The notes under the pieces are model-generated. The model searched no databases and had not been told where the DNA came from. It was given only the letters and a program-made list of their open reading frames with translations. From the NCBI RefSeq assembly GCF_000143415.4, contig NW_003314287.1, positions 1,447,514 through 1,511,513 on the forward strand: a stretch of DNA of 64,000 bases, read 5' to 3'. Positions within the stretch are counted from its first letter, which is position 1. Each line of letters begins with the position of its first letter. This stretch comes from Selaginella moellendorffii (Eukaryota; Streptophyta; Lycopodiopsida; Selaginellales; Selaginellaceae). Positions 33,849 to 46,256 of the stretch are shown here, piece after piece. The position numbers and the translations under genes are program-made.

Positions 33849-36800
33849 TCGCAATCAACACATCTCTCTTCTAGTTCGAGGTGATTTTCTTTCCTGCTGT
33901 CCAAGTATTAACATATATCGCTCCAGAACATGTATGTTAGTTAGAGGTTAGACAAAGCAATGTAAGGGGTATCATCTGATAGACTAGCTAGACGCTACAT
34001 CCACACACAAAGAGAAAGAATTTGCAACTGGTTAATGTTCTCAATGCATCCTGGAATCCTGATCATCTTAAACAGGAGGTCAAATCATTTAAGGTTAGTG
34101 TTTGCAAAATTCTTGTTTCTGCTGATTATGACATTTTTTTAATACAATTATTGAAAATTTTATTATCAATGTCACATTTAATAGATTTTCAAATGTTAAA
34201 ATTTAACTTTGTGAGGGCCAAGTGTACGGCTACAATGCCGTATATTAATATTAGTGTAGTGGGATTTTGGTAGTCATCGGATTAATAACAATCCAGATTA
34301 TTCACTCCCGTATATAAGTTAGGGTTTTTGGGCTAATTGATATACACTTTTTCCGTATTCTCTTTCCATATTCCAAGCACTCATAACTTATACCTAAATA
34401 GTTTTATTATAAAATAAAAAAAATTAACTATAAAATATAATTTATTAAATCATAACACATATAAAAATGTAAAAAAAAAATTTTTTTAGTTAAATAGAGA
34501 ATGCTTTTTACCATATTGGCATTATAATCTCCTTTAAGAATCACTCATAGAAGCTACACACTATACAAACTCAAGCAAAAGTTGTGCTTGATATTAGGAA
34601 ACTAGCATGAGATAGGTTAAATGCTAAGGGCACTCACTAAACCCTAAGTACAAATTATATATATGTATCAAAAGAATATACTGATTTTCACATATAGTGC
34701 TCTCTATTGGGAAATTCATCTCAACACTAGTATGGAGAGATAGTATAGATAGTATATGTCCAAAGGATAATAGGATGACCACAAGGAAACACTAGTGGTA
34801 TAAGCATAGCCATAGTAAATTTATTTTCTAGCAATTTCAAGCACTCTAGAAAATAAATATTTAGCAAACAATTTTTAAATGGATCTAAGAATATATCATT
34901 GTGTTTTTTCTTGTGATATGTACTTTGTTTTCTATATTATAGAGCATTTTAGATAATGTGAAATTATACTAGGTATGTATTAGCAAAGTCTAATCATAGC
35001 TCATTTCTAGGATATCATGCTGCAACTTTCATATATCTATTCTAAAGATTGGATATGAGTAAGCAATTTTAAAAACACTTGAAATAATTAATGGATGCAA
35101 GATTTCTCAAAAAATTATGTACAAAACAAGAATAAGAAACATACATTTCCTTTTAACATTAACTAATGAACTATGTGATATTTAAATCTAAATATAACAT
35201 ATTTGATGATCATATAATTATCAATAGACACATGGGCTGATGAACTCAATACAGTGATGAAGCTCCATCCAAACTACTATCACCTTGAGCTTTAAAAAAA
35301 TTTTAAAATACAATAATATTAATAAAATAGAAAGGAAACCAATAAGGTTAGAGGCCTATTGATCTGATTTATGGCTACCTATATACCAATTAAAAATCCA
35401 TACCTTTTGTTATGAAATCACTTGCTCTTTTGTTTACTTCCAATTAAAGAATTGTCTATAGATCAATTGTTATTCAATTGTAACTACCATTTTTTTTTGT
35501 TATACAACTGTTTCACCAATATTAGCCTCAAATACACTACCAACTTTCATCTCTAGAAGATCAAACTTAGAGATACTATTGGTAAGGTATTGGAGATATG
35601 CTTCTCTTATATAAGACATTTGCAACTAAATATCCATAACACATTATAAATTTTAGGGTATTTGTTCTGAACTAGAGAATTATCTCCTTGTTCAGCATTT
35701 TTAACTCTAATCTTAGTCATTCTAAGCTCTTGCACCATTACAATAAATCCAGCTATAGTCCTTTGACAATATAGTTAATCATCTATAATTTCCTTTAGAT
35801 TGGCCCCTCCCTTTAAAAGAGCACATATGATGCAATTCATGTGCTGCAATGGGCCTCTCATCCTCTTAACTTGGGTGTGTTGCCCATGATTATGACTAAC
35901 TCGATTAATAGATTGTTTAATGAGTGTTAAATTTCTCCTTGCCAAGAGGTCTGACCAAATAGCAACAGTAGAAACATTGGAATCAAGAAGAGTCTATTTG
36001 TATCACAAGATCTTGATGTTACAAGAGATGAAATGGTTATTTGAGCATTTAATAAAACTTTAATAGAACTTTTGGTGGGATTCTAGCAATCTAAAAAGAT
36101 GTGGAGTAGAGGGGCTTATTAAATACTTTCAATATCATTCCTCCTTATTAACTTGTTAAAGAATAGATATGGCATGTTAAAAACAAATATAAACTCATTT
36201 TAAATTTTTTTTTCCCTTTTTTAGGATCTTGTGTTCCCATTCTGTTTCTTTTTCCATTTTTCAGTCAAATCCTTTATCATGGGAAAGTCAATCTAGAAAG
36301 CCCTAAAATAGCCTAGTAAATGGAAGTTTATTAAGGCTATTGCTAGAATGGTTTTCTATACATGATTTGGGCCTATAAGGATATCAAGAAAGCAATATTG
36401 ATAATTATGCCTTATTAAGCCTCCTCCCTAGGTATATGAGACAAAAGAGTAAAGGGACTAAGAGTGTAGATTAAGTTGTTCTATGTATAATAGTCTCATC
36501 AATTGGGTGCTAAACCCAAAAAATATATTATATTCAAGAGTTCTACATATTGACTTTAGACATGCAACTTACTTAATCTTTACTTCTTTAAAGATATTGT
36601 GATATTTGATATAGTTCTCACAACTTTATTAAAAAAAAGTTGGTAATCTTTATTATACTACAAAATCTAAAGGGTATGACACAGCTTTGTGAAATTAAAT
36701 GCATTAGTAAATTTATGCCTTAACCATTTGCATACTATCAAACATTGTGTAATATATTATGTATCATCCACTTTTAAAAAGATGAACTATATTTTTGCTT

Positions 36801-37125
36801 TTAAAAAAATTAAAAATTTAATTTAAATTGCAACTGAAATGTAGTTTTTGGAAAAGTAACTTTCAATAAATTTTTTTTATACCTTTTATATGAAATAAAA
36901 AAGTAAAATACATAATTTCATATATTATTTTATATAATACATGTATATATATTTTTATACATATAAAAGAATATTCCTGACTATTTTAAATGCTTAGTGG
37001 GGAAGGAGATTGGGGAAAAAAATGTTATTTTTGTCCATTATACTATTAGTAAAATAGTATTTTAGTGAAAGAGTTACTATTGTACAAAAAAATAAAAAGG
37101 CTCCTATAAATAGTCATATTTGTTT
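33849..37125. other. AT-rich gene desert
   Basis: Strongly AT-rich with homopolymer runs and no frame resembling a gene. Probably old decayed repeats; no terminal repeats or domains could be recognised. Confidence 0.45.
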
Positions 37126-37129
37126 ATCC

Positions 37130-38130
37130 ACAAGATATTTACCACTACTTTGATAATCATTAATTCTTTGATATAAATGTTTGTTATATATATGGTACAT
37201 AAATTGGTATATTTCATCCCACAAGAGATAAAGACTGCTTGAGATCATATAAGTCCACCAGTCATGAACACTAGCAAGTGGTCCTTTTAAAATTGTAGCA
37301 ATGGCAACTTATTACTTTGTGAAGAGATGAATTTCACAAATTTTAATTTCATCAAGATTTGGGGCATGCAAGCTATAAGGAGTTGTCTTCACTTGGTTAA
37401 TTTTGGTTAGTGTCATGGCATCTTTGTGATTCACATATGGAAGATACAGTGGGTGACATTTGTAGAGAACAAGCTTTGTTGGTTTGGTGCTTGTCTTTTG
37501 CTTGACTACCAGATAAATGTTATAACCCTTTAAGCCTAAAAGCTGATTGGAGTGGAGAATATCACTAACACCTATGCTCAATATAATAGTCATATCCTTG
37601 CTTGCTCCCACAAGTAGTGCACCACCCCCACATATTTTTGTAAACTGAAGAAGAATATACAAAAACTAAATGAACTATAAGCAAGAGGCAATGGAGGGAG
37701 GAGAGTATGCACCTTGTAATTTATAACTTTGTTGCTATGACTCCCCTATATTAAGTTGTTGTGAGGTTTTACTTCTTTTGAAAAGACCTATAGAGAACCA
37801 AAGCCCTTAAGTTCTCTTTATCATTTGATAATTAAAGGAAAAGCTTGTAGTTGCGGCAAAAGGAAAGTCTGGGTTGTGAATAAGTACTATAATGACATAT
37901 AGGAAATCACTATGGATGAGAAGTTTGAGCTTGATACACACAAGACATCACTACTCTAGGTAAATCTCTTGAAACTACTACTATTTCATGAATAATATAA
38001 ATAAGGAAGTGTGTGTATGGTGTCTATTGTGCTAGAGTGCTGCATAGTAACTATATAAATGTCTGAGTTCTTACAATATCAAAATAAAAGCATTGGTATT
38101 TGTGCTAAATTATTTCATCTTTTGTTTTAG
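37130..38130 (+). pseudogene. Orphan MCGxG-family gene, copy E, with internal inversion
   Basis: The upstream flank (37130-37360) and the 3' half (37728-38130: CC, WVVN-like, tail) are on the + strand. The segment between them (about 37361-37727), with TATA box, start codon and the first 100 or so codons up to HAPN, is reversed. The reversed part still reads as a 116-codon frame on the minus strand. The gene is broken by the inversion. Confidence 0.75.
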
Positions 38131-39130
38131 TCTAAACTATTAACTGATGTTATGTTCACATATGATGGATTCAGTCAATGCTTCAAGGCTTTCCTTTCCT
38201 TTTTCTGCCTCCTATGCCTGGTTTTGAGCCTCTAGTACTTGTTCTTTTACTGATGGAGTTTCTTGTAAAGTTCATAAGAGAGAGAGAGAGAGAGAGCATC
38301 ACAAGTACACATAGCAGCTATTGTTGTTAATGGTTGTTTCAATGAAATAAGTTTTTTTTTTTCACTTCTATACCATGTAATTAGACTTGTAGCATATGCC
38401 ACTTACAGGCTTATCTCTTATATATAACCCACTACAAAGAGTATCCTTTTGTGATGCAAAGTATCTACAAATTCAATAAAGTTTCAAACAGTTTATCCTT
38501 TATTTTATTCCTGTGTGTAGGGAGAAGAAGAATTTGGTTTTAGGTGTAAGGGATTCTTTCAATAAGGAGATATAAATGGTGTATAAGTTTTTTTTATGGA
38601 TTCGTGGAATATAATGATTAGGCATATCAAGAATGGCTTCCTAAAGTTCTATACTATCACTATTTGCAAAGTTGACAATGCAAAGGTGTTTTTGAATGTG
38701 GACTCACATGATCACTGTATACAAGCTAGTAATCGTAAGAAGTGTGTCCAATCCTTTTATAGAATTTAGTCATAAATCTTAATAATGTCAGCAATATGCC
38801 TTAAGAGTTTAAATGAAGTACTAGAATGCATACTCCAAACTTAAGTAGGCAAAAATGAGGTTTGAAAAAATCTAAAAGAATAAAGTTTAAACTTGAAATT
38901 GAACTATGAAAACAAGAAAAAAAAATTAACAAATTCTTTTAGCTATAGGTTCTCAACCCTATAAATGGTCATATTTAATTATTCATGCACCACCCTCTGA
39001 TATAAATGTTGGTTGTGCATATTTATATTGGCATATCCATCCCACAAAAGATAGAGAGTGTGTGAAAGAATGCAAGGCCATTTGGTTATAAATGCAAGTA
39101 AATGGTCCTCTTGAAATTATAGTAATGGCA
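38131..39130. repeat. Spacer of repeat unit with GA tract and NDPK2-flank copy
   Basis: Contains (GA)n at 38278-38297. The preceding 100 bp match the reverse complement of 16923-17040, and 38330-38500 match the reverse complement of the NDPK2 3' flank. The upstream flank of copy F follows. No gene. Confidence 0.6.
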
Positions 39131-39189
39131 ACTCATTGAAAATGAATTTTACAAATCTTAATTTCACCAAAGCTATAAATTGTAGAGTG

Positions 39190-39720
39190 CATGCTCTCCT
39201 CCCCCCACCACCTCTTACCTGTAGTTCTCTTGATTTTTATATATTCCTCTTCGGTCTGCAAAAATGTATGGGGTGGTGCACTGCATGTGAGAGTAAGCAA
39301 AGTTATAATTATTGTGTTGAGCATAAATGTTAGTAATGTTCTTAACTCTAATCAACTCCTGGGATCAAAAAGTTATGACTTTTATTTGGTGGTCAAGCTG
39401 AAGACAAGCACCAAGTCAACAAAGCTTGTTCTCTACAAATGTCACCCACCATATCCGCCATAAGTGAATCACAAGGATGCTATGACACTAATTGAAATTA
39501 GCCAAGTGAAGACAATTCCTTACGGCCTACATGCCCCAAATCTTTGTTGTTACAACTCCCATATTAGGTTGTTGTGAGGCTCTGCCTCTTTTTGAGATAA
39601 CTTATGGGGAACCAAAGCCCCCTAAGTTCTTTTTATCATTTGATAATCAAAGAAGAAGCTTGTGTGTTTTGTGTCAGCTTGAGAAGCTCAAGGGTATATT
39701 AAGGCATGTTAAGGTAAGAA
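39190..39720 (+). pseudogene. Orphan MCGxG-family gene, copy F
   Basis: Normal orientation, with TATA region at 39165-39185 and the start at about 39265 (AAAAATGTATGGGG). A stop soon after the ATG and another at the PPYPP position (CCATAAG) break the frame. LLGSKSYDFYLVVK, CC and YGEPK are still readable. Confidence 0.7.
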
Positions 39721-39784
39721 ACTTAACCTACCTTAGGGCTCATAAAGAGACTAGATCTTTGTATTTTTGTACCAAATTATAATA

Positions 39785-42700
39785 TTAGTATCAAAGGTGC
39801 AATGGCCAACCAAGCTAAACGCTAGAATTCTAATGTTGATGGTGGTGTGGATGATGGTGCTAATTGAGTTGTAGAGGTTTAGACTATTCATGATGCAAAA
39901 GGGACAAAGAAGTAGAAGTTTTTTGTGAAAAGTTATAGACAAGGTTGTCATCATTGCAATGAGCTTGGACATTATAAGGTTGATTGTGTACAGTTGAAAA
40001 ATAAATAATAGAGCAAAAAGATTGTCCAATCTTCTACTAATGGTAAGTCAGATATTAAATAGTTGCAAACTTTGCAGCGTGAGGATGATAGGGAAGACCA
40101 TTCAGATAAAAAAAAGAGGCTTTTGATCATTGTTTATCAACTTAATTATATGTGGAATAAGATGGAGCTCGAGGACACTCGTGCATCAATTTTAATGTTA
40201 GATGGCATGTTCTGTGGTGGTTTAGTGTCAATTTTACTAAATAATGGGAGTGATGACAAATTTTTTTCAGTAAAGTTTGTTGAGGAGTATGGCCTGGTGG
40301 TACGAGGTGTTCTTCCATACACAATGGAAGGTGCAACTAACTCTACTTAGCATTTCAATGCTTATGTAAAGGGGTTGGAAGTATTTGTTAGTAAAACCAC
40401 ACTTTTGGAGACTTTTTATCTCATAAATATCCATTGTGTGGATCTTATTCTTAGGATGCCATAGTTGGTGAAAGTGAATCCAGAGATAAAATGGAATATT
40501 AAGCATATCTCACTAAAGTACAATGGCATTAAAGATGTATAATTTGGAGAGGGAGCCTTTAGTTGTTATGCTCTCTACTATATTTTTTAAGTGGACTTGT
40601 CGTAATGGAAAAGCATTTTCAAGTTACTTGCTATTTATTCATGATTTAGGGGATTAAGACAGTTGTGGGGGAGAAGTAGTAATACAGGTTGTACTTGAAG
40701 AGTTTTCTAATGTTTTTCCATTTGAACTTCCTTATATGTTACCTTTATTAGGAGGTATGGAGCATAGGATTATGTTAAAGTTAGGGATATGGCCAATTTA
40801 CTAGCATCTATTTAAGTTGAGTATGAGGAGCAAAAATTTCAACAATAAGTTAAGAAGTTACTTAAGTTTAGATTTATTCAGTCAAGTAAGTTTTTATTTC
40901 GTGCTTCAATTTTGCTCATGAAAAAGAAGGACAGTTCAATATGGATATGTATTGATTATCATACCTTGAACAAAAAGACAATGAAGGATAAAATGTCGAT
41001 GTTGTATATGGATAGTATATTAGACAAGATTAGTGAAACACAAGTGTTTACCAAGATTTATTTGAGAGTGGATATCATCAAATTGCAATAAATGATGCAT
41101 CTATCTTCAAGATGGCATTCAACACAAGCTTCACGCGTTTTGAGTTTACAGTTATATTATTTGATTTGATGAAAGTACTAGCCACATTTACTCAATTGAT
41201 AATGGAGGTATTTAGGTGTTATTATCATGAGTTTGTGGAGATTTTCCTGAAGAATATTTTTGTTTTTAGCAAGAATATAGAGTATAAAATGCATTTGCAC
41301 AAGGTTCTTTTGTTAGTACGTGACAACAAACTTTATGCAAAGAAGAGCAAATGTAAGTTTGCAAAGTCAAAGGTGAAATATCTAGGCCATATTGTGATAT
41401 CTAAATGTGTCAAGACAGATCCAAAGAAGGTAGATATGGTGGAGAACTCACCTATACTGACTTTAATGATTAAGTTATACAGCTTCTTAGTTATTACTGA
41501 TGTTTCTAGCATAAATTTGCAAAGGTGGCTATTTCCTTTTACATGGTTGTTATGCAAGAATGTGCTATTTGAGTGGAAGAAGCCATATAAGGATAGTTTT
41601 GTGGCATTAAAATGGTTGTTGAGCAAGGCTTTTATATTGTTACCAGCCAGCAGAGGCTAGGAAGAATTTCCACGTACTACTAGTGGTCAGGCCAACAAAA
41701 TCTTTGTAAGGAACAGAAGTCAAGTTGTCGTTGTGCTTCCTACAACGGGTTCGCAGTATCCACAGCACCCGCTTCCATAGCACAAAACTTTACAAAGTGA
41801 TATGTGATGCGAATGGTTATGCATTGAGAAGAGTTTTCAAATGGTTGTTGAGTAAGGCTTTAGTGCTTTGTATTATTGATCTATCAAAACTTTACAAAGT
41901 GATATATAATGTGAGTGGTTATGCACCAAATGGAGTTTTCATACAAGAGGGATAACTTATTACATATGAGAGTTGAAATTTGAATCCTGTGAAACAACAC
42001 TATTCCATATATGAGTAAGAGTTACTTTCCATTGTTCATATTTTATGGATATAGCAACACTATCTTTATAGTGTTGACAGATCACAAACTTTTTGTGTAT
42101 CTTTTCATGTAGAAGGAGTTAACTACTAGGCAAGCTCGTTAGATGGTCAAACTCATGGAGTTTTGGGAGTTTTTTTATTAGGCTTTATTTGGGAAAATCA
42201 AGTATGGTGGTAAATACTTTATCTCATGTCCATTATATGACAACATTACAAACACAATCTTTTCATCATTTAAGTAAGGTGGTCAGCAAGTTTGGGAAAT
42301 TGGTTGAGCATGCTCAGGCTTGAAGTGGTTTCTTTGCAAACCTAGATAAAAGCCCCTTTCTCATTGGTGAATAGGATTCTTTTATAATAATTATATATAT
42401 TTGCCACGAGTGGATGTATTGATTACTCAAGTTTTATTCCACTACAGTTATTGTGGGGGGAAGAAGACATATAAGCTGATTAACTACAATTTTTATTAAA
42501 GGAATATAAAGGCTAATATCCTCAAGTATTATAAATCGTGCAAGCTCTGTCAATGAATAAAGGTGCTATAGGAGAAGCCTAAAGGACTTTTGCAACTTTT
42601 TGTGAGACATAAATCCCTAAGCCCTAAAGTGGAGCCGAAAAGGTGCCATATAGTAATGGTTGAAATGGAAGTCCAAGAAGCATAATATATTTGAACCAAA

Positions 42701-45049
42701 AGCTCTAACTTGGAAAGTCGAGAATATAAGTGGAACTCTGAATAAAGTGCTTAAAGAATGAGCACGAAGTAATCAATAAATGAGTCTTTAAAAAAGGATA
42801 TAAGAATGATTAACACATGGCAAGTGTTGTGATATACGGAAGTATCAAGAACGAGCCAAAAAAGAGTCTAAGATAGAGTCCAAGATGGACCCAAAATGGA
42901 GTCTGAGATAAATGTAAGCTTCTGAGTTTGGACTTCCCGGGACACTCAGCCCAGTACTATTCAAACCCAAGGACGCTTAACCCCAAATATCCCAAGACCC
43001 TTAACCATTTGGAAAAGGGGGTGCACTCTTGTTCATGGGCCCTTTCCCTCTATATTTGAACCCCATGGATTGTCTCTCGAGTCGTTCCCTTTGGTTGCTT
43101 ACAATAAAGTCCAAGATGGACCCTAGATAAAGTCTGATATGGACCCGAGATAAACTCAAGATGGAGTTTGAGATGGACACGAGATAGACCTGAGATGGAG
43201 TCCGAAGTCATGTCTAAGGTTGAGGTGGAGACCAAGTTTAAGGCTGAGACCAAAACCAAGACCGAGATCGAGACTGAAACCAAAACCAAGACCAAAATTG
43301 AGACCAAGATCGAGACTGAGTCTGAGTCCGAGTTTAAGTCCTAGTGTAAGTCCAAGTCCAAGTTTGAGTCTGAGGGTGAAAGCCCAAAGTGATTGTCTCT
43401 CAAACCTTAAGGGGTTTGGTGAGCTCCAAAAGTATAGTAGGGGGAGGATTCTAGTGGAGCCAATTTGGTCAGAAAAGGTTAGTATGACCAAGGAAGGCTA
43501 TACCCATGTGTTAGGTGATGATATATCCATTGAAAAGTCCAAGGCTAGAGTGGATATAGATATATAAGTGAGGTAGCTTGGTGAAGTGTTCAAAAACCGA
43601 CTCTAGCTCATTCGGGAGATCAAATAGTCGATGTTCCCAATCTAAGTATGGGTGGCATTATTTACTTGGATACTTAACATGGCTCATCGAAATCTCGCTC
43701 TAGCCACATGGTTAAGGCACCTAAATGTAGAAGGTGGGGAGAGTACCCACGAGGCTCGCATAAGGCCACGGTGTTTCAAATGTTATCCCAAACTCCTAGA
43801 TTATAGAAAGGAAAAGGATTCATCCTCTAGTGTAGTGACCAAGGATATGGTCACATGGTGAGGAAGTCCTAGAAGTTAATGGGACTTAGTGGTTGGGCCT
43901 TCTTAGTGGTGGTGTTAGCGAGTATGGCTATAGATGGAAAAGGACTTGGTGGGAATGAAAGAAGGGACATTGAGGAAAGGTGTTCCCCATGTCTCCAGCC
44001 ATTATAAGGGTGCTAAGGTGTGGTCAAAGGATGACCACTCATAGATGAATGGCCCAATCTTTGAAAAATGGGATTGTGATGAAGGTGGTCTTAGAGTACT
44101 AATGTGACAAAAGGGTGAATAGGCATGGCATTAGCATAATGGGTTGATATGTTAGTGGTACTTTTAGGTGTCAGTCATGGGGTTGGAGATGTGGAGCACT
44201 TGGACCAAGTGCAAAGGTTAAGTGGCATAAATGCCATTCATAAGGCTGTCCCCAAGTCAAAAATAAAGATTATGGAGTTCATAAGCAAGGCTGCTCTAAA
44301 TGGTTAAAAGTGTGGTTAAGTGAATAAAGTAGAATGGAAAAATTAGTTTCTTACACCTTTACCTATTCTTCAAAGCTATTAATGTAGTATTTTTATGGAC
44401 TTCATCTCTTATTTGGCACAAACATAAGGTCAAAAGGAGTAAATATGGATTATTTAACGAAGTATGTGTGGTTGTTGGCTTTTCAAAAGACTATTATTGT
44501 CTCAGACTTGGCTATGATCTACTTGAAGAAGGTTTTTCTTAATTTTGGTTTGCTGAAAGATATTGTTAATAATCAAGACTCAAAGTTCACTAATGGAATT
44601 TGGAAGAGCTTTACAAAGGTTATGCAAGTGATATTTGAAACTCTTGAATGGAGATCATCTTCAGACAAATGGGCAAATTGAGCATGTGAATCATGTGGTG
44701 GAGGATATGCTATATTGTAGCATTGGTCAAAGGTAGTTTGTTGATGCAATTTTCTTAAACATAGTGGAACCAAACTAAATCCTTACTTTACCATATTTGG
44801 AAGGCATGTGGAGTTATGATTGTATTTGAGTAAGGATTTTCAAGATAAGCTTGATTTCAAGGCAATTGATCTAGCCACAAAACTTGATGAGATTTTGGTG
44901 GTGTGCAAATGAAATTTGCAAGTGCTCAGGATAGAGTAGAGAAGATTGTTAATGAGCATTGCAAATTCCAAGAATATAAAGTGGGTGATCTTATATTTGT
45001 GTAAGTGATCTTTCTGTCAAATGAGTGGTAAAATACCTTGGTACCTTTA
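39785..45049 (+). mobile_element. Decayed Ty3/gypsy element, left part
   Basis: Broken coding traces in gypsy order: zinc-knuckle-like CHHCNELGHYKVDC (about 39945-39990), protease-like region (40190-40260), reverse transcriptase (40900-41420, with CIDYHTLNKKT, KLYAKKSKCKFAKSKVKYLGH), RNase H remnants, an HHCC integrase trace (42400-42595) and integrase core (44395-45000, MDFIS, LTKYVW, NNQDSKFTNGIW). Many stops and frame shifts are present. It is split by a solo-LTR-like insert and by the young chromovirus, and resumes after 52583. Its own LTRs were not identified. Confidence 0.75.
42601..44355. mobile_element. Old solo-LTR-like insert inside decayed gypsy element
   Basis: Begins TGTGAGACAT and ends GTTTCTTACA, splitting the integrase sequence between KGLLQL (before) and PLPI..MDFI (after). 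The interior shares landmarks with the young element's LTR: a GAG-triplet-rich tract (43130-43380), CCAAAAGTATAGTAGGG (43424-43440) and GCCACGGTGTTTC (43765-43780). T-rich flanks may hide the target duplication. No coding region inside. Confidence 0.6.
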
Positions 45050-46197
45050 TGTAAGGAACCGACTCCCCGAGATGTCGTAGGCTAAAGGATCCTCAAAAGC
45101 TTGACCGAAATGACAAAGAGTTCATCAGATGGGACCAAGTCGAGGATCGAGTCCAAAACCGACTCTAGGACCGAGTTCGAGATAGGGTCCGGAATCGAGT
45201 CCAAGACCGACTCGGGGACCGAGTTCAAGTCCGAGTTCGAGACCGAGTTCGAGACGGAGTCCGAGATCCGAAATCGGGTCCGAGACCGAGTCCGAGGTCG
45301 AGTCCGAGGTCGGATCCGAGATCGGGTCCGAGATCGAGTCCGAGATCGAGTCCAAAACCAAATCCGAAGTCGGATCCGAAATCGAGTCCGAGATCGAGCC
45401 AGAGACTAAGTCCAAATACTAATACGGGTCAAGGGGTGAAAGCCCAAAGCGTGCGTCTCCCAGGGGGGGGGGGCTGCAGGGGGTTCCAAAAGTATAGTAG
45501 GGATAGTGAGGTCCAGGAACCAGTTTAGAAGGGACTCTCCAGTTGGGCTTCCAAACCGACTTGAGGTTGGGACTGGGACCGAGGGGCCTTGGGTGGGAGT
45601 GAGCATGGACTTGGCTGGTGCCGGAGGGGCCATCCAAGGAAGTGCTCAAGAGCAGCTCCCACTCCCGAAAGGGAAACCGACTGCGGTGCTGCCGGCTCAG
45701 GTGGAGTGGTGCCCCACTTGAGTACCTTGTGGCTCATTGGTCCTCGCCCTTCCGGGGGCTTGGGCCTTCCCTTCGGGATGGAAGTGGGGGGGTAGAGGTA
45801 CCCATACCGGGCCGTTAAGTCACGGTGTTTCGCCCCGACGTCCCGAAGCAAGTGCTGCACCCAAGGCTTGGGATTTAGAGGGTCCCATGATCAAGCCTTG
45901 TGGTACCTTGGGGTGTTAGGAATCTGGAGGCTTGGTGTGCTTGGCTGCTTGTGCCTGCGGGGAGTGTAGCCGAACCTTAAGTCCAGTCTAACCCGGGGAG
46001 GGGGATTGGGAGAGATTTGGGAATCCGTAGATGGATGGCTAACACTCCGTTGCTCGTGCAGTAAGTAGCTGAAACCAAGTAGGAGCTGGCACCATAGGCG
46101 AGAACCTTGGCGAGGGAACTTAGCACAAGCCAAGGCGGAGTTGGTCGGATAGGCGAGGTAAGCTGGCAAATTGAAAAGGAAAAATTTGTGGCTTACA
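45050..46197 (+). repeat. 5' LTR of young chromovirus
   Basis: 1148 bp, from TGTAAGG to CTTACA, with TGTAAG/CTTACA as its inverted ends. By eye it differs from the 3' LTR at about a dozen bases plus the length of a G run. Contains a purine-rich GAGTCC/GAGATC tract (45140-45415) and a run of nine or more Gs near 45464. Confidence 0.9.
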
Positions 46198-46200
46198 ATT

Positions 46201-46212
46201 TGGTATCGGAGC
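46201..46212 (+). other. Primer-binding site
   Basis: TGGTATCGGAGC, three bases after the LTR. It is one mismatch from the usual plant initiator-Met tRNA site TGGTATCAGAGC. Confidence 0.8.
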
Positions 46213-46256
46213 CTCTTCCTCAGTTCTAGCGAAGGATAGAGGTGGATTGCTGGGAG

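Noticed and set aside
43050-43491. Leu/Gly/Ser repeat frames near 43.1-43.5 kb
   Set aside because: Product of the decayed LTR tract on the reverse strand.
45101-45860. Long frames on both strands inside the LTRs (Glu/Ser/Arg or Asp/Ser-rich)
   Set aside because: They come from the short-unit purine tract and G-rich LTR sequence and occur identically in both LTRs; not genes.
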